Of a stretch of 64,000 nt of DNA, positions 17,562 to 27,372 are shown piece by piece. A program made the position numbers and the translations under genes. Source of the stretch: CAZHDB01 sp964531225 (GTDB lineage: Archaea > Thermoproteota > Thermoprotei_A > Sulfolobales > Desulfurococcaceae); NCBI GenBank assembly GCA_964531225.1, contig CAZHDB010000006.1, forward strand, positions 13,611 through 77,610. Direction: 5' to 3'. Under the pieces are notes generated by a model. The model did no database searches. It saw only the letters and a list, made by a program, of their open reading frames with translations, and was not told the origin of the DNA. Positions within the stretch are counted from its first letter, which is position 1; each line of letters opens with the position of its first letter.

Positions 17562-18644
17562 TTATATAAATAATGGAGATTCCTTGCCAGGTATGTATTT
17601 ACCGTAAATATTTATTTTGTAATTACATCGAGGACATCTATTATCATCGAGTCCCCAATATACTACTCTACTTCTCCTTCTTTCTATTAACTTTTTACCA
17701 CATTTTGGACAATAAGTATCCTGGTACCTCTCATCCAATATATTACCTATATATACATATTCTATACCCATTTCCCGTGCTATTTCATATGCTTGTAAAA
17801 GTTTCTTTATACTCGTAGCTGGCTCATGATACTTATTGGCCGGATAATACCTGTTTATATGAAGTGGCGTACTTGTACCTAAGTAGTCAACGTGTTTCTC
17901 AATAACCCATTTAATGCATTCCTCATCGTCGTTAGCTCCAGTAACAACTAGGAAAACCATTTCAACATGAGCACCGAGATCGAGTAGTTTACGTGCATTA
18001 CGAAAAACAATTAATGGATCAGCCCCGAGGAATCTTCTATAAGTATATGGACAGCCCTTTATATCAATGCTGAAACCAGTAAAACCTGCCTCTACGAGTT
18101 TCTCCAGAGAATTAGTAGTAAAGTAGCCATTTGTTACCATCATTAAATAGAATCCCTGGCGTGAAGCATACTCTCCAAGATCAAGTAGGTACTCAAAATG
18201 TATTGATGGTTCATTAAAACTAGCACTAAAACCATCATCTCCTCTCCTCAAAGCTTCTCGAACAAGTTCCTTAGGAGACATATAAAATGCTCTATCCGGA
18301 CTAGGCGGAACTTGACTAAGTAAATAGTTCTGGCACCATGGACAGCGGAAGTTACATCCATAGCCTGAAAATGTTAACGCTGTAGAATTTGGATAATAAT
18401 GGAATAATGGCTTTATCTCTATAGGTCTACTTTCGACAGCACTCAATAATCCATAGGCTATATTGTAGAGTTCGCCATCGATATTCATATGATTCCAGCA
18501 GACTCCCTTTACTCCAGGTTTTAAATAGCATCTTCTTTCACAAATTCTGCATCTAATTAGTTTCTTTTCCCGATCAATTTCTTCGTAATATGGGGATTTA
18601 ATATACCATGGAGGATAAATTCTTTCTTTAAAGGAACTATTCAT
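17562..18644 (-). CDS. AmmeMemoRadiSam-type radical SAM enzyme (PflA-like)
   Basis: This radical SAM protein carries the cluster motif CNFRCPWC (CxxxCxxC) near residue 96, after an N-terminal cysteine set (CRICERRCYLKPGVKGVC) typical of COG1180/AmmeMemoRadiSam proteins. A C-terminal zinc ribbon (CPKCGK...CPRCNY) is also present. The family is related to pyruvate-formate-lyase activating enzyme and often occurs with Memo and AMMECR1 genes, which are not in this window. The exact substrate is unknown. The gene is followed by the start of the MoxR operon 40 bases on, on the same strand. Confidence 0.85.
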   Translation of the reverse strand: MNSSFKERIYPPWYIKSPYYEEIDREKKLIRCRICERRCYLKPGVKGVCWNHMNIDGELYNIAYGLLSAVESRPIEIKPLFHYYPNSTALTFSGYGCNFRCPWCQNYLLSQVPPSPDRAFYMSPKELVREALRRGDDGFSASFNEPSIHFEYLLDLGEYASRQGFYLMMVTNGYFTTNSLEKLVEAGFTGFSIDIKGCPYTYRRFLGADPLIVFRNARKLLDLGAHVEMVFLVVTGANDDEECIKWVIEKHVDYLGTSTPLHINRYYPANKYHEPATSIKKLLQAYEIAREMGIEYVYIGNILDERYQDTYCPKCGKKLIERRRSRVVYWGLDDNRCPRCNYKINIYGKYIPGKESPLFI

Positions 18645-18704
18645 TTAGACACCTAAGCACAGGATATTAATCTAATATAAAATAATTGCTAAAACCCGTA
18701 TAAG

Positions 18705-19424
18705 CTACTCTATCTCTACAAGGATATCGGCTAGAATAGATGCTATACTAAGGAATAATCCTTTTAATTCCATAGTACTCTTAAAAGGCGTCTTTCTAAC
18801 CAAATTATTACTAATAATAAGTACAGCCAATGACCTCCAGCCTCTCATCCAAGATAATGTATAGAGACAGGCAGCCTCCATTTCAATAGCTATAAACCCT
18901 CTACTTGAAAGCATTTCAATGAAATACTCTTCAGCATATAATGCATCACTAGTAAATACAGGGCCTATGTATGGTGTATAGCCTTTTTCTAAAAGTTTCT
19001 TATAAGCATACGTAGCAAGTATAGGATCGGGAGCTGAACCACTACATATATTCGGTAAGTACATTCCAAGACCTGATCCCCCATAAATGTATCCTGCTCC
19101 CGATGCAATTACTGGCGAGCCTATCTCGATCTCTGGACGTAGTGCTCCAGCAGTTCCTAATCTTATAAACTTATTTACTCCAAGAACTCCTAGTTCTTCA
19201 AACACTAGAGAAGCCATTCCACATCCAATACCATGTGATGCAAGAATTATTCTTTCACCTTTATAATGACCTCCCACTACAATTATACCTCGTTGATTAA
19301 AGAGTATCTCGTGATCATCGAGTAAATTAGTTAATAGAATTACTCTATCAGGATCTCCCATAACCAATGCTTTATCAGTCATTTTCTCTTTTGGTATTTT
19401 AAGTAAAATTGTTTGCCCGGACAT
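18705..19424 (-). CDS. Purine nucleoside/uridine phosphorylase family enzyme
   Basis: A 239-residue nucleoside phosphorylase (PNP/UDP family 1). The markers are GDPDRV (22-27, phosphate-binding arginine), SHGIGCG, RLGTAGAL and the ribose-binding IEMEAA near residue 180. It cleaves nucleosides with phosphate to give base and ribose-1-phosphate. Base specificity cannot be set by eye. It lies downstream, on the same strand, of the BMP-type nucleoside ABC transporter genes (20509-25469), with one opposite-strand gene between. This makes salvage of imported nucleosides the likely role. Confidence 0.85.
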   Translation of the reverse strand: MSGQTILLKIPKEKMTDKALVMGDPDRVILLTNLLDDHEILFNQRGIIVVGGHYKGERIILASHGIGCGMASLVFEELGVLGVNKFIRLGTAGALRPEIEIGSPVIASGAGYIYGGSGLGMYLPNICSGSAPDPILATYAYKKLLEKGYTPYIGPVFTSDALYAEEYFIEMLSSRGFIAIEMEAACLYTLSWMRGWRSLAVLIISNNLVRKTPFKSTMELKGLFLSIASILADILVEIE

Positions 19425-19511
19425 AACTGTAACACCATTTTATGTTTTTAATACTATAACCTAATATAACGACAAATAATATAAGTATATCAGTGATTAG
19501 AGGGGATGTGC

Positions 19512-20519
19512 TTGAAAGCTTTAGTTCTATATGGTCCCTCCGATCTTAGACTTGAGGAAATAGATGATCCATTACCTCCCAAAAACTGGATCCGATTACG
19601 TGTCGAAAGAGTCGGTATCTGCGGTACCGACAAGGCCTTCTATAAAGGATCTTATAAGCCCCTGAAAATACCAATTATCCCTGGACATGAAATCTCCGGG
19701 ATCGTTGATAAAGTTGGTGAAGGAGTCAGTAAAGATCTTATCGGAAAAAGAGTTACTACTGAAATCAATGTCTACTGCGGCAAATGCTGGTATTGCAAAA
19801 ATGATATGCCTACTCATTGCCCATATCGTAGTACTATTGGAATTAGCATTGATGGTGGGATGGCTGAATACGTATTAACTAGATCTGATCTTGTTCATGT
19901 AGTTGATGATTTAAGTCCTTTAGAGGCAGCTTTCGTTGAACCATTAGCAGCAATCGTTGAAATGATAGAAATACATCCAATACCAGAAAATGCTAATGCT
20001 AATGTAGCTGTCATAGGCATCGGGACTATAGGACTATTATCACTTAGACTCATCAAGACTTTTAATCCAAGGCTTTTAGTTGCTGTAACACATCCGGATT
20101 CTCCTAAAATAGATTATGCAAAGAGATCCGGTGCAGACTATGTTGTATCCTTTAATGAAGCATTAGAGATCATGCGTTCAGAGACTCCTGAGGGAATAGG
20201 CTTTGACTATGTCGTTGAAGCAACGGGTAGCCCTAAGGGTATTGATTTGGCCGTTGAACTCGTAAGACCCAGGGGAGTTATAGCTGCTAAATCAACTCAT
20301 GGGGCCCCAGTCAGCTTCAACTATACTATGCTAGTTGTTAAAGAGGCAAAGATTGTAGGCAGTAGATGCGGGCCATTCGAAAAAGCTATAAAGTTACTTA
20401 GAACTAAACAAGTTAAAGTAAGCGATCTTGTAACATCTACATATGGTCTTGATGAAGGAGTTGAAGCCTTTATAAAAAGTTTCGATAGAAAGGAGGTAAA
20501 AGTCCATATTACTCCTTAA
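19512..20519 (+). CDS. Zinc-dependent medium-chain dehydrogenase
   Basis: A zinc alcohol/sugar dehydrogenase with the catalytic zinc region GICGTDKAFY and PGHEISG, and a structural zinc lobe CGKCWYCKNDMPTHC. A Rossmann part contains VAVIGIGTIG. The early region and NAD(P) fold are closest to archaeal glucose/galactose or sorbitol-type dehydrogenases; the substrate is undecided. I place the start at TTG 19512 (MKALVLYGP-type N-terminus), because GAGGGGAT at 19500-19507 is at proper distance; ATG at 19506 lies inside it. It is divergent from the phosphorylase and its stop overlaps the permease gene end by 11 bases. Confidence 0.85.
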   Translation: MKALVLYGPSDLRLEEIDDPLPPKNWIRLRVERVGICGTDKAFYKGSYKPLKIPIIPGHEISGIVDKVGEGVSKDLIGKRVTTEINVYCGKCWYCKNDMPTHCPYRSTIGISIDGGMAEYVLTRSDLVHVVDDLSPLEAAFVEPLAAIVEMIEIHPIPENANANVAVIGIGTIGLLSLRLIKTFNPRLLVAVTHPDSPKIDYAKRSGADYVVSFNEALEIMRSETPEGIGFDYVVEATGSPKGIDLAVELVRPRGVIAAKSTHGAPVSFNYTMLVVKEAKIVGSRCGPFEKAIKLLRTKQVKVSDLVTSTYGLDEGVEAFIKSFDRKEVKVHITP

Positions 20520-21444
20520 TATAAGGCTTACCTAGTGCACGAGGCGTTTTAATCTTCTTCATAATAATCGCTACAATAACTAGTGTAGCTACGTATGGTA
20601 TTGTAGAAAATAGGTTTGACTCTGCAGTGAATATTTCTCCGCTTTCTATCTGAAGTTTTATAGGTAAATAGATCGATAAGGCATCAAAGAAACCAAACAC
20701 AAAGCCTCCAACTATAGCCATTAATGGATTCCAATTACTAAATGCTACATTAGCTAATGCTATGAAGCCTCTGCCAGCTGATATAAATTTTGTAAAACGA
20801 CCAGTCCATCCAACAACAAGATAGGCTCCACCAATACCTGTTAGTATTGTTCCAAGGACGGTTGCATAAAATCTTGTACGGAATACATTAACACCCATTG
20901 CCTCCGCTGCCCTTGGATCCTCGCCACAGGCTCTTAATTTTAAGCCACTGGATGTCTTAAATAACCACCACCAAACCCCTATCGCTATAAATATAGCAAG
21001 TATTGTTATTGGAGATATTATAATAATAGATCCCTCTGTAACTTGGATTGATATAGAAGGTATTTTCTCAACTTTAGGACTTTTACCATAATCTTGCCAT
21101 AATGCAATTAACATCATCAAGCTTAAACCATATGCTAGAGAATTATAACCAACACCAGCTATAATTTGATCGCCTCGCAAATACACACTTACAAATCCAT
21201 GTAGAACCCCAGATAAAGCACCTACAAGAATCCCTACAAGTAATCCAAGGTATGGATTCCCTGTATAGAATGTAACAACAGCAGCTGCAAAACTAGACAA
21301 TATAAATATTCCTTCAAGACCAATATTTACTACACCACTACGCTCAGTAATTATTTCTCCAACACCAGCTAATACTAGGGGCGTCATAGTTGTAAAAGTA
21401 TTTGTCATCATATTAATTATATCTTCGATCATTTCATTCTCCAC
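20509..21444 (-). CDS. BMP-type ABC transporter permease 2 (nucleoside uptake)
   Basis: A 311-residue inner-membrane permease with about eight to ten helices and the GLEGIFILSSF and GAGLGGAYLV-like (GIGGAYLVVG) segments typical of branched-chain/ribose-type and NupQ-like permeases. Its N-terminus overlaps the 3' end of the upstream permease gene by 16 bases, as in coupled pairs. With the ATPase and BMP-family binding protein it should form a nucleoside importer like Bacillus NupNOPQ. Confidence 0.88.
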   Translation of the reverse strand: MENEMIEDIINMMTNTFTTMTPLVLAGVGEIITERSGVVNIGLEGIFILSSFAAAVVTFYTGNPYLGLLVGILVGALSGVLHGFVSVYLRGDQIIAGVGYNSLAYGLSLMMLIALWQDYGKSPKVEKIPSISIQVTEGSIIIISPITILAIFIAIGVWWWLFKTSSGLKLRACGEDPRAAEAMGVNVFRTRFYATVLGTILTGIGGAYLVVGWTGRFTKFISAGRGFIALANVAFSNWNPLMAIVGGFVFGFFDALSIYLPIKLQIESGEIFTAESNLFSTIPYVATLVIVAIIMKKIKTPRALGKPYIKE

Positions 21445-22535
21445 CTCCTAACAATGGATATTAACATACGATATGCATAAGGTATGGCTAAGGCAATAAC
21501 GATAATGCCTATAATAGTATCAGTAAGCTGCGGCGGAGCACCAGTTTTTAACTCGACCCACTGACCACCAATCAAAAGACCCGAGAAGAATATCGCAGCA
21601 AATATTATTCCAATAGGATGGTTTCTCCCTAGTAAACCAATACCTATGCCTGTAAATCCAAATCCATATAGAGTTGACATAGTTGTATCTATACTATGGA
21701 CATCGCCTATGATAAGCAGGGCCCCGCCTAAACCTGCCATAGCACCGCCTAAAAGCATTGAACAAAGTACTGCTTTATTAGGATTATATCCTGCGTACCT
21801 TGCAGATAACGGCGATAAACCAGATACTCTTAATAGATAACCTAGATTAGTATAGTACAGTATGTAATACATCACTATTGCTCCGATTACAGCAAGTATA
21901 AATGATATTTTTATACGGCCCCACGGAGATAGCAATTCTCCGAGCCAAGCACTTTCAGGTACTTGAATACTTTGATGAGATATCTTAGGATCATGGAATA
22001 TACCGGTTAAGAGATAAACTAATAGGAAATACATGGTCCAATTGATCATAATCGCGGCTATAACTTCATTTATATTACGATATAGTCTTAATATTGATAT
22101 AAATAATCCAAGTCCTCCACCAGCTATTATACCAGCTAGAAGTCCTAAGACAGGATTCGCAGTATAGTAACTCACTAGCAACGCAGTGAATGCTCCAACA
22201 TATAATTGACTCTCACCACCAATATTGAATACCCCAGCAATTAATGGTATGGAGAAAGCCATTGCAGTCATAATATATGGTACGCTTTTACTTAATAAAT
22301 AACTTATATTACCATAACCATATCTGAATAATACGCCAAATACTTCATAAGGATTATATCCCATGAAATAAAGCAGAATAGCCGCTATTAGGAATCCTAC
22401 TGTAGCGGATAAGATGATCTCTAAAGCTGCAGTCAAATAGTCGATATATTTTATCCTAATCTTTTCTATGACAAAAGCAATCCTTGTTTTCATAGTAACC
22501 AAGGCTAATCTATACTTAATCTTCCTGGGACTCAA
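21429..22535 (-). CDS. BMP-type ABC transporter permease 1 (nucleoside uptake)
   Basis: A 368-residue permease with helices from about residue 37. The family-typical FNIGGESQLYVGAF (about 125-138) and GAMAGLGGALLIIG (about 264-277) segments match NupP-like subunits. It overlaps the ATPase gene by 20 bases and the second permease by 16 bases. The tight overlaps indicate one transcript. Confidence 0.88.
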   Translation of the reverse strand: MSPRKIKYRLALVTMKTRIAFVIEKIRIKYIDYLTAALEIILSATVGFLIAAILLYFMGYNPYEVFGVLFRYGYGNISYLLSKSVPYIMTAMAFSIPLIAGVFNIGGESQLYVGAFTALLVSYYTANPVLGLLAGIIAGGGLGLFISILRLYRNINEVIAAIMINWTMYFLLVYLLTGIFHDPKISHQSIQVPESAWLGELLSPWGRIKISFILAVIGAIVMYYILYYTNLGYLLRVSGLSPLSARYAGYNPNKAVLCSMLLGGAMAGLGGALLIIGDVHSIDTTMSTLYGFGFTGIGIGLLGRNHPIGIIFAAIFFSGLLIGGQWVELKTGAPPQLTDTIIGIIVIALAIPYAYRMLISIVRRWRMK

Positions 22536-24042
22536 TTACACCACCCATAAGAAGACCCAATCTTTCGAGAGTGAATTCTTCAGGCTTCCCCATTGCCATA
22601 ATCTTTCCCTCAAATATGACTGCTATACGATCGCTTAATTGCATGATCTCATCGAGATCTGTTGAAATTAGTAGAATAGCCTTATCCTGATCTCTCAGTG
22701 AAAGTAAAGTTTTCCTAATAAACTCCGTTGCTCCCACATCGAGTCCTTGAGTCGGTTCTGCAACAATAAATACTGTCGGTTCTCTAATTATTTCCCTACC
22801 AACCATGACTTTTTGCTGATTGCCTCCACTTAAGTATTTTATAGGAGATGTTATTCCTGGCGCAATAACCTCTAGTTTATCGATAACTTCTTTTGCATAT
22901 TTTGATGCTAAACCCCATTTAATCCTCCTAGTTCTCGTAATGACTCTATACATATTAGTTAATACAGTATTCTCAACTATATTCATATCATATACGAGGC
23001 CTATTCTCCTAGAATCAGGGACATAGGCAAGGCCCAATGAATATCTTTTAGAGGCCGTCAACCTAGTAATATCTTCGCCGTATAAATAGATCTCGCCCTT
23101 ATCAATAAACCTAATACCCGCAAGAGCCTCGGCTAATTCCCTCTGTCCATTACCCTGGACACCAGCTAATCCCAAGATCTCGCCTTTCCTAAGTTCGAAG
23201 GACACTCCTTTAACTGCCATTAACCCACGATCATCACGTACCCATAAATCTTTAACAACAAATACTGGCTGACCAGGCTCCTTAGGCTTCCTTACTATTT
23301 TAAAGACAACCTCCCTCTCAACCATCATCCTAGCAAGATCTTTTTGAGTTACTTCATCTGTCGCAACAGTTCCAACACGTCTACCTCTACGCAAGACAGT
23401 AACTCTATCAGTTATTTCCTTGACTTCACGAAGCTTATGCGTAATAAAAATGATCGTTATACCTGCCTCCTTAAGCTTTCTTAAAGCATTAAACAATTCT
23501 TTAGTCTCTATAGGTGTCAAAACACTTGTCGGCTCATCAAGTATAAGTACCCGTGCATTTCTAAGTAGAGTCTTTATAATCTCAACTCTCTGCTGTATAC
23601 CAACAGGTAATGTTTCAACTACAGCGTTTAAAGGTACTTTAAAACCTAGTTCATCCATTAACTTCATAGCCTTTTCTCTAACATCCTTGACTGTAGCCTT
23701 AGGTTCAATGCTCACATACGACAGGTATAGATTTTCCTCAACTGTAAATGTTGGTACGAGTGTAAATTGCTGATAAACCATTCCAATTCCATGTCTAATG
23801 GCATCCCATGGTCCGTGGAACTTGACTTTTTTACCAAAGATCTTTATTATTCCTCTAGTAGGCTTAATTTCTCCATAGAGTATCCTCATTAATGTTGTCT
23901 TACCAGCTCCATTTTCTCCAAGTAGCCCATGTATTTCTCCCTTATATACGACGAAGTCAACATCTCTAAGAGCAATTACACCATCTGGATATATTTTATG
24001 AATACCCTTCATCTCGATGGCAATCTCTCTATTGCCCAACAA
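22516..24042 (-). CDS. ABC transporter ATPase with two nucleotide domains (NupO-like)
   Basis: A 508-residue fused double ATPase. The first half has Walker A GENGAGKT and the LPVGIQQRVEI signature region. The second has a variant Walker A, GVQGNGQRE, and signature LSGGNQQKV, exactly the asymmetric pattern of the ribose/nucleoside (RbsA/NupO) class. It powers the two permeases encoded just downstream. The start is TTG behind AGGGTG. Confidence 0.92.
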   Translation of the reverse strand: MLGNREIAIEMKGIHKIYPDGVIALRDVDFVVYKGEIHGLLGENGAGKTTLMRILYGEIKPTRGIIKIFGKKVKFHGPWDAIRHGIGMVYQQFTLVPTFTVEENLYLSYVSIEPKATVKDVREKAMKLMDELGFKVPLNAVVETLPVGIQQRVEIIKTLLRNARVLILDEPTSVLTPIETKELFNALRKLKEAGITIIFITHKLREVKEITDRVTVLRRGRRVGTVATDEVTQKDLARMMVEREVVFKIVRKPKEPGQPVFVVKDLWVRDDRGLMAVKGVSFELRKGEILGLAGVQGNGQRELAEALAGIRFIDKGEIYLYGEDITRLTASKRYSLGLAYVPDSRRIGLVYDMNIVENTVLTNMYRVITRTRRIKWGLASKYAKEVIDKLEVIAPGITSPIKYLSGGNQQKVMVGREIIREPTVFIVAEPTQGLDVGATEFIRKTLLSLRDQDKAILLISTDLDEIMQLSDRIAVIFEGKIMAMGKPEEFTLERLGLLMGGVIESQED

Positions 24043-24134
24043 TTAGCACCCTGATAGCAAGGACTTGATAGGTTAACTTAGTTGAAGGAATTATAAAAAA
24101 TAATATAAAATCTAACTCGGAAAACACGGTATTA

Positions 24135-25469
24135 TTATTCACCCATAACCGATCCTTGTTCTAATGCCGCATCTAAATTGCCTGCTGAAAGCTCCTGTAT
24201 AATTTGATCATATTCTTCATGCGTCAATGGTGTCTTAAATACTATTTCTCCGTTCTTAATCTTCTCCTCTAATTCATTGACTAATTGCCATGCATAGTCT
24301 GGAATATATTCATTACGGGTCTCATTAACGATCTGTACTACCTGGTCCGGCGTTAAATCCTTAAGTTGCCCTGTTTCGTAAGCTATTTCTGCAAAGGTTC
24401 TTACACCATCCAAGTCCCAAATACCAACACCTCCCTCATTTAATCCGAGAGTTATTATTCCTCCATGCCATGTTCCTTCAACAACCATTTTAATTGCTGT
24501 ATACACTGCTACATCAACTCTCTTAGCACCGCTAATAGGTATGTATTGTGGAGCATACCATTCCTGGCTAGCATCCTGTCCTATACCAAAAGCTTTTCCG
24601 TAACCTCCTTCATTCCAATCAATAATTGCATCGAACATACCAACATGAGTCAATCCAGCTAATCCATATAAAACCTTGGCATCCTGCTGTAGTAATTGCC
24701 ACGCAGTATTATAGCCTACTTGAGTATCCTGAAATGTACCAGTATATTGCCATAAGAAGTTAACTGGTTTACCTGTCTTCATCTCAAAATACTTTACTCC
24801 AAAGAGATAACCTATATGGAACTTCCATAGAGGCGGTACATCCATACCAGCAACAGCACCAACAGTTGATCCATTTAAAGAATATGCCATTCCAGATGCT
24901 ATGATACCAATTAGTGCTCCACATTCTTGTTCACGGAATAATATATCGACTTCATTGTCCCTAACAATACCTGTTGAAGAATCTATTAATGCAAACTTCT
25001 GGTCCGGATACTGATCAACTGTTTGATTTAATGCGCCTGTCCATAGAAATCCAACTAGAACTAGTAAGTCGTACTCTCCTGACTCACTTAACTGCTGTAG
25101 TAATGGAACCATGTCATCAAGTGATCTTGGAGTCATATATTCTACTTCAACACCAAATTCTTGCCTAGCTCTTTCCGCACCTAAATAAGCCATATCATTA
25201 AAGCTTAGATCCCCGCGTCCACCTACATCGAACAATATTGCTACCTTAACACCTTCTCCTGGAAGTGGAGTTGTCTCAGAAGGTGAAGTAGTAGGTGATT
25301 GGGATGTTGCAGGTGAAGTAGATGGAGAAGACGTTGCTGACGGAGATGTTGTGGGCGTTGCAGTAGATGATGGTCCCTGTTGTGTTATATAGTATATTCC
25401 GGCAATGGCTACAATGATTACTATAACTGCTATAAGAGCTATAGTTGTGCGGGTTAAGGCTTTCATCAT
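24135..25469 (-). CDS. BMP-family nucleoside-binding protein, membrane anchored
   Basis: The substrate-binding subunit of the importer. An N-terminal membrane segment (about residues 8-29) is followed by a linker of about 40 Ser/Thr/Pro residues, then the BMP/PnrA domain (about 75-440) with ILFDVGGRGDLSFND near its start and FALIDSS about 40 residues on. The anchor plus Ser/Thr stalk is the usual archaeal substitute for a lipid anchor and places the domain outside the membrane. It is the first gene of the transporter operon. A palindrome (25505-25521) overlaps its probable promoter. Confidence 0.9.
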   Translation of the reverse strand: MMKALTRTTIALIAVIVIIVAIAGIYYITQQGPSSTATPTTSPSATSSPSTSPATSQSPTTSPSETTPLPGEGVKVAILFDVGGRGDLSFNDMAYLGAERARQEFGVEVEYMTPRSLDDMVPLLQQLSESGEYDLLVLVGFLWTGALNQTVDQYPDQKFALIDSSTGIVRDNEVDILFREQECGALIGIIASGMAYSLNGSTVGAVAGMDVPPLWKFHIGYLFGVKYFEMKTGKPVNFLWQYTGTFQDTQVGYNTAWQLLQQDAKVLYGLAGLTHVGMFDAIIDWNEGGYGKAFGIGQDASQEWYAPQYIPISGAKRVDVAVYTAIKMVVEGTWHGGIITLGLNEGGVGIWDLDGVRTFAEIAYETGQLKDLTPDQVVQIVNETRNEYIPDYAWQLVNELEEKIKNGEIVFKTPLTHEEYDQIIQELSAGNLDAALEQGSVMGE

Positions 25470-25504
25470 ATATAACCTCGTTTTTGAAATAGTCCTTACG
25501 TATA

Positions 25505-25521
25505 ACCACTCTTCTAGTGGT
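25505..25521. promoter_or_regulatory. Palindrome in the promoter region of the nucleoside transporter operon
   Basis: ACCACT (25505-25510) and AGTGGT (25516-25521) form a perfect 6-base inverted repeat about 36 bases upstream of the BMP protein start. On the minus strand it abuts a TATA-like GTTATAC. It may be a repressor operator. No factor is identified. Confidence 0.35.
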
Positions 25522-25607
25522 ATTACTAGATAAGCTTTGCCTCCTCCAGTATCATATTATACTAATGTATAATCAATGAAGCACTGGCTATGGGAAGGTA
25601 GAAACTA

Positions 25608-25616
25608 GTATATAAG
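25608..25616 (+). promoter_or_regulatory. Archaeal TATA box for the PINA gene
   Basis: GTATATAAG lies about 50 bases upstream of the TTG start at 25663. The expected transcript start near 25638 leaves a short leader containing GGTGAT (25648-25653). Confidence 0.4.
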
Positions 25617-25662
25617 GGAGCAACTATATTTAAATAATGACCAAGTAGGTGATGATCGGGAC

Positions 25663-27225
25663 TTGACACTTATAGTAGGAGAAGAAGTATACGTGCCTGA
25701 TACAAGTGCTGTGATAGAAGGTGTAGTTTCTAAACTTATACGTGATGGTGTCGTTAGGGGACGGGTTATTATACATAAGGCTGTATTAGCCGAGCTAGAG
25801 CATCAGGCTAATCAAGGTAGAGCTACAGGTTATGCAGGTCTTGAAGAGATTAAGAGGATTAAGAAACTAGCTGACGAAGGATATGTAAGGTTTGAAATTG
25901 GTGGCGAAAAGCCCCGTCCAAGCGACATACGTTATGCTGGTTATGGAGCTATCGATGCATTAATTAGAGAATATGCTTTTGAAGCAGGTGCAACACTCAT
26001 TACAGGTGATCGTGTGCAAGCATTGGTTGCTGAAGCTATTGGTATGAGAGTAATATATGTGCCCCCTGAGAAACCAACCATACTGAGATTTGAAGGATTC
26101 TTTGACGAGACTACAATGAGTATTCATTTAAAAGAAGGTGTTCCACCGATCGTTAAGAAGGGAAGACCCGGTGACTGGGAGTATGCGGTAATAAATAAGG
26201 ATCCATTGAAGCATGAAGAAATAGAGGATATTGCTCGTGAAATCATTGAGGAAGCTCGTAGAAGACCGGATGGGTTCATTGAGATCGATAGACGCGGTTC
26301 AACTATAGTACAACTTGGTAAATATCGTATAGTAATAACAAGACCTCCATTAAGTGATGGATGGGAAATAACTGCTGTACGTCCATTGAAGAAGTTGCGT
26401 TTAGAAGACTATGATCTACCTCCTAAACTTATTAAGAGACTTGAGGAAAAAGCTGAGGGAATATTGATCGCTGGAGCACCGGGCATGGGTAAGACTACTT
26501 TTGCCCAGGCATTAGCAGAATACTATGCTAGTAAAGGAAGAGTTGTTAAAACAGTTGAATCACCTAGAGATATGATCTTACCTCCTGAGATCACTCAATA
26601 TAGTAAGACATATGCTGATCTTGGAGAGTTGCATGATATATTGCTACTCAGTAGACCAGATTATACAGTATTCGATGAAATGAGGAGTGATGAAGACTTT
26701 AGACTATATACAGATCTAAGGCTCGCAGGCATAGGTATGATTGGTGTGGTCCATGCTACATCCCCTATTGATGCGATACAGAGGTTTATAGGACGAGTAG
26801 AGCTCGGCATGATACCAAGCCTAATAGATACTGTAATCTTCATACGTAATGGTATGGTTGATAAGGTATATGAAGTGAGAATGACTGTTAAACTACCAAC
26901 AGGATTAAGGGAAGCTGAATTAGCTAGGCCAGTTATAGAAGTTCTTGATTTCCTAACTGGCGAACTAGAATACGAGATCTATACATTTGGTGAGCAAACA
27001 GTTGTTGTACCCGTTAAGAAACTTCGAGCACCAGCAATTACCAAGGCTGATAAAGTTGCTAGTATTATTCAGAAAATACTTCCAGGCGCCGATGTTGCTA
27101 TCGAAGATTCTACAGTAATAGTCACTATACCGAAGAACATGATTAGGACCTTCAATAAGAGAATTAAGAGGATTAGAAAACTTGAATCTAAGTATAATGT
27201 AACAATTAAACTTAGATTCGTCTAG
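25663..27225 (+). CDS. pina: PINA-type PIN-domain ATPase with KH domain
   Basis: A 520-residue three-domain protein. Residues about 9-135 form a PIN nuclease domain (VPDTS with Asp13, then LITGDR). Residues about 250-400 form a VirB11/FlaI-type ATPase with Walker A GAPGMGKTT (271-279) and VFDEMRSDED. The last 70 residues form a KH-like fold. This is the architecture of crenarchaeal PINA, a hexameric ATPase reported to work with Hjm and Hjc at Holliday junctions. Start is TTG after GGTGAT at 25648-25653. Function is by family, not by context. Confidence 0.85.
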   Translation: MTLIVGEEVYVPDTSAVIEGVVSKLIRDGVVRGRVIIHKAVLAELEHQANQGRATGYAGLEEIKRIKKLADEGYVRFEIGGEKPRPSDIRYAGYGAIDALIREYAFEAGATLITGDRVQALVAEAIGMRVIYVPPEKPTILRFEGFFDETTMSIHLKEGVPPIVKKGRPGDWEYAVINKDPLKHEEIEDIAREIIEEARRRPDGFIEIDRRGSTIVQLGKYRIVITRPPLSDGWEITAVRPLKKLRLEDYDLPPKLIKRLEEKAEGILIAGAPGMGKTTFAQALAEYYASKGRVVKTVESPRDMILPPEITQYSKTYADLGELHDILLLSRPDYTVFDEMRSDEDFRLYTDLRLAGIGMIGVVHATSPIDAIQRFIGRVELGMIPSLIDTVIFIRNGMVDKVYEVRMTVKLPTGLREAELARPVIEVLDFLTGELEYEIYTFGEQTVVVPVKKLRAPAITKADKVASIIQKILPGADVAIEDSTVIVTIPKNMIRTFNKRIKRIRKLESKYNVTIKLRFV

Positions 27226-27249
27226 CCTTAGTGAATTACTTTTAAAAGG

Positions 27250-27268
27250 CTTGGCTCCTCATGGCCAA
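27250..27268. repeat. Inverted repeat after the PINA gene
   Basis: TTGGC (27251-27255) and GCCAA (27264-27268) form a small hairpin 26 bases past the PINA stop. It contains the nonamer CTTGGCTCC seen also at 2793 and 38241. It could be a 3' end structure or part of a promoter for the next gene. Confidence 0.3.
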
Positions 27269-27372
27269 ATAAATCATGTAGTATATGGTGTATCTTATTT
27301 GAAAACGCTTAATAATGTAATATTTGTATAGCTTTAGTAGATTTAATGTGTTCGATTACTAGGTGGATCCTA

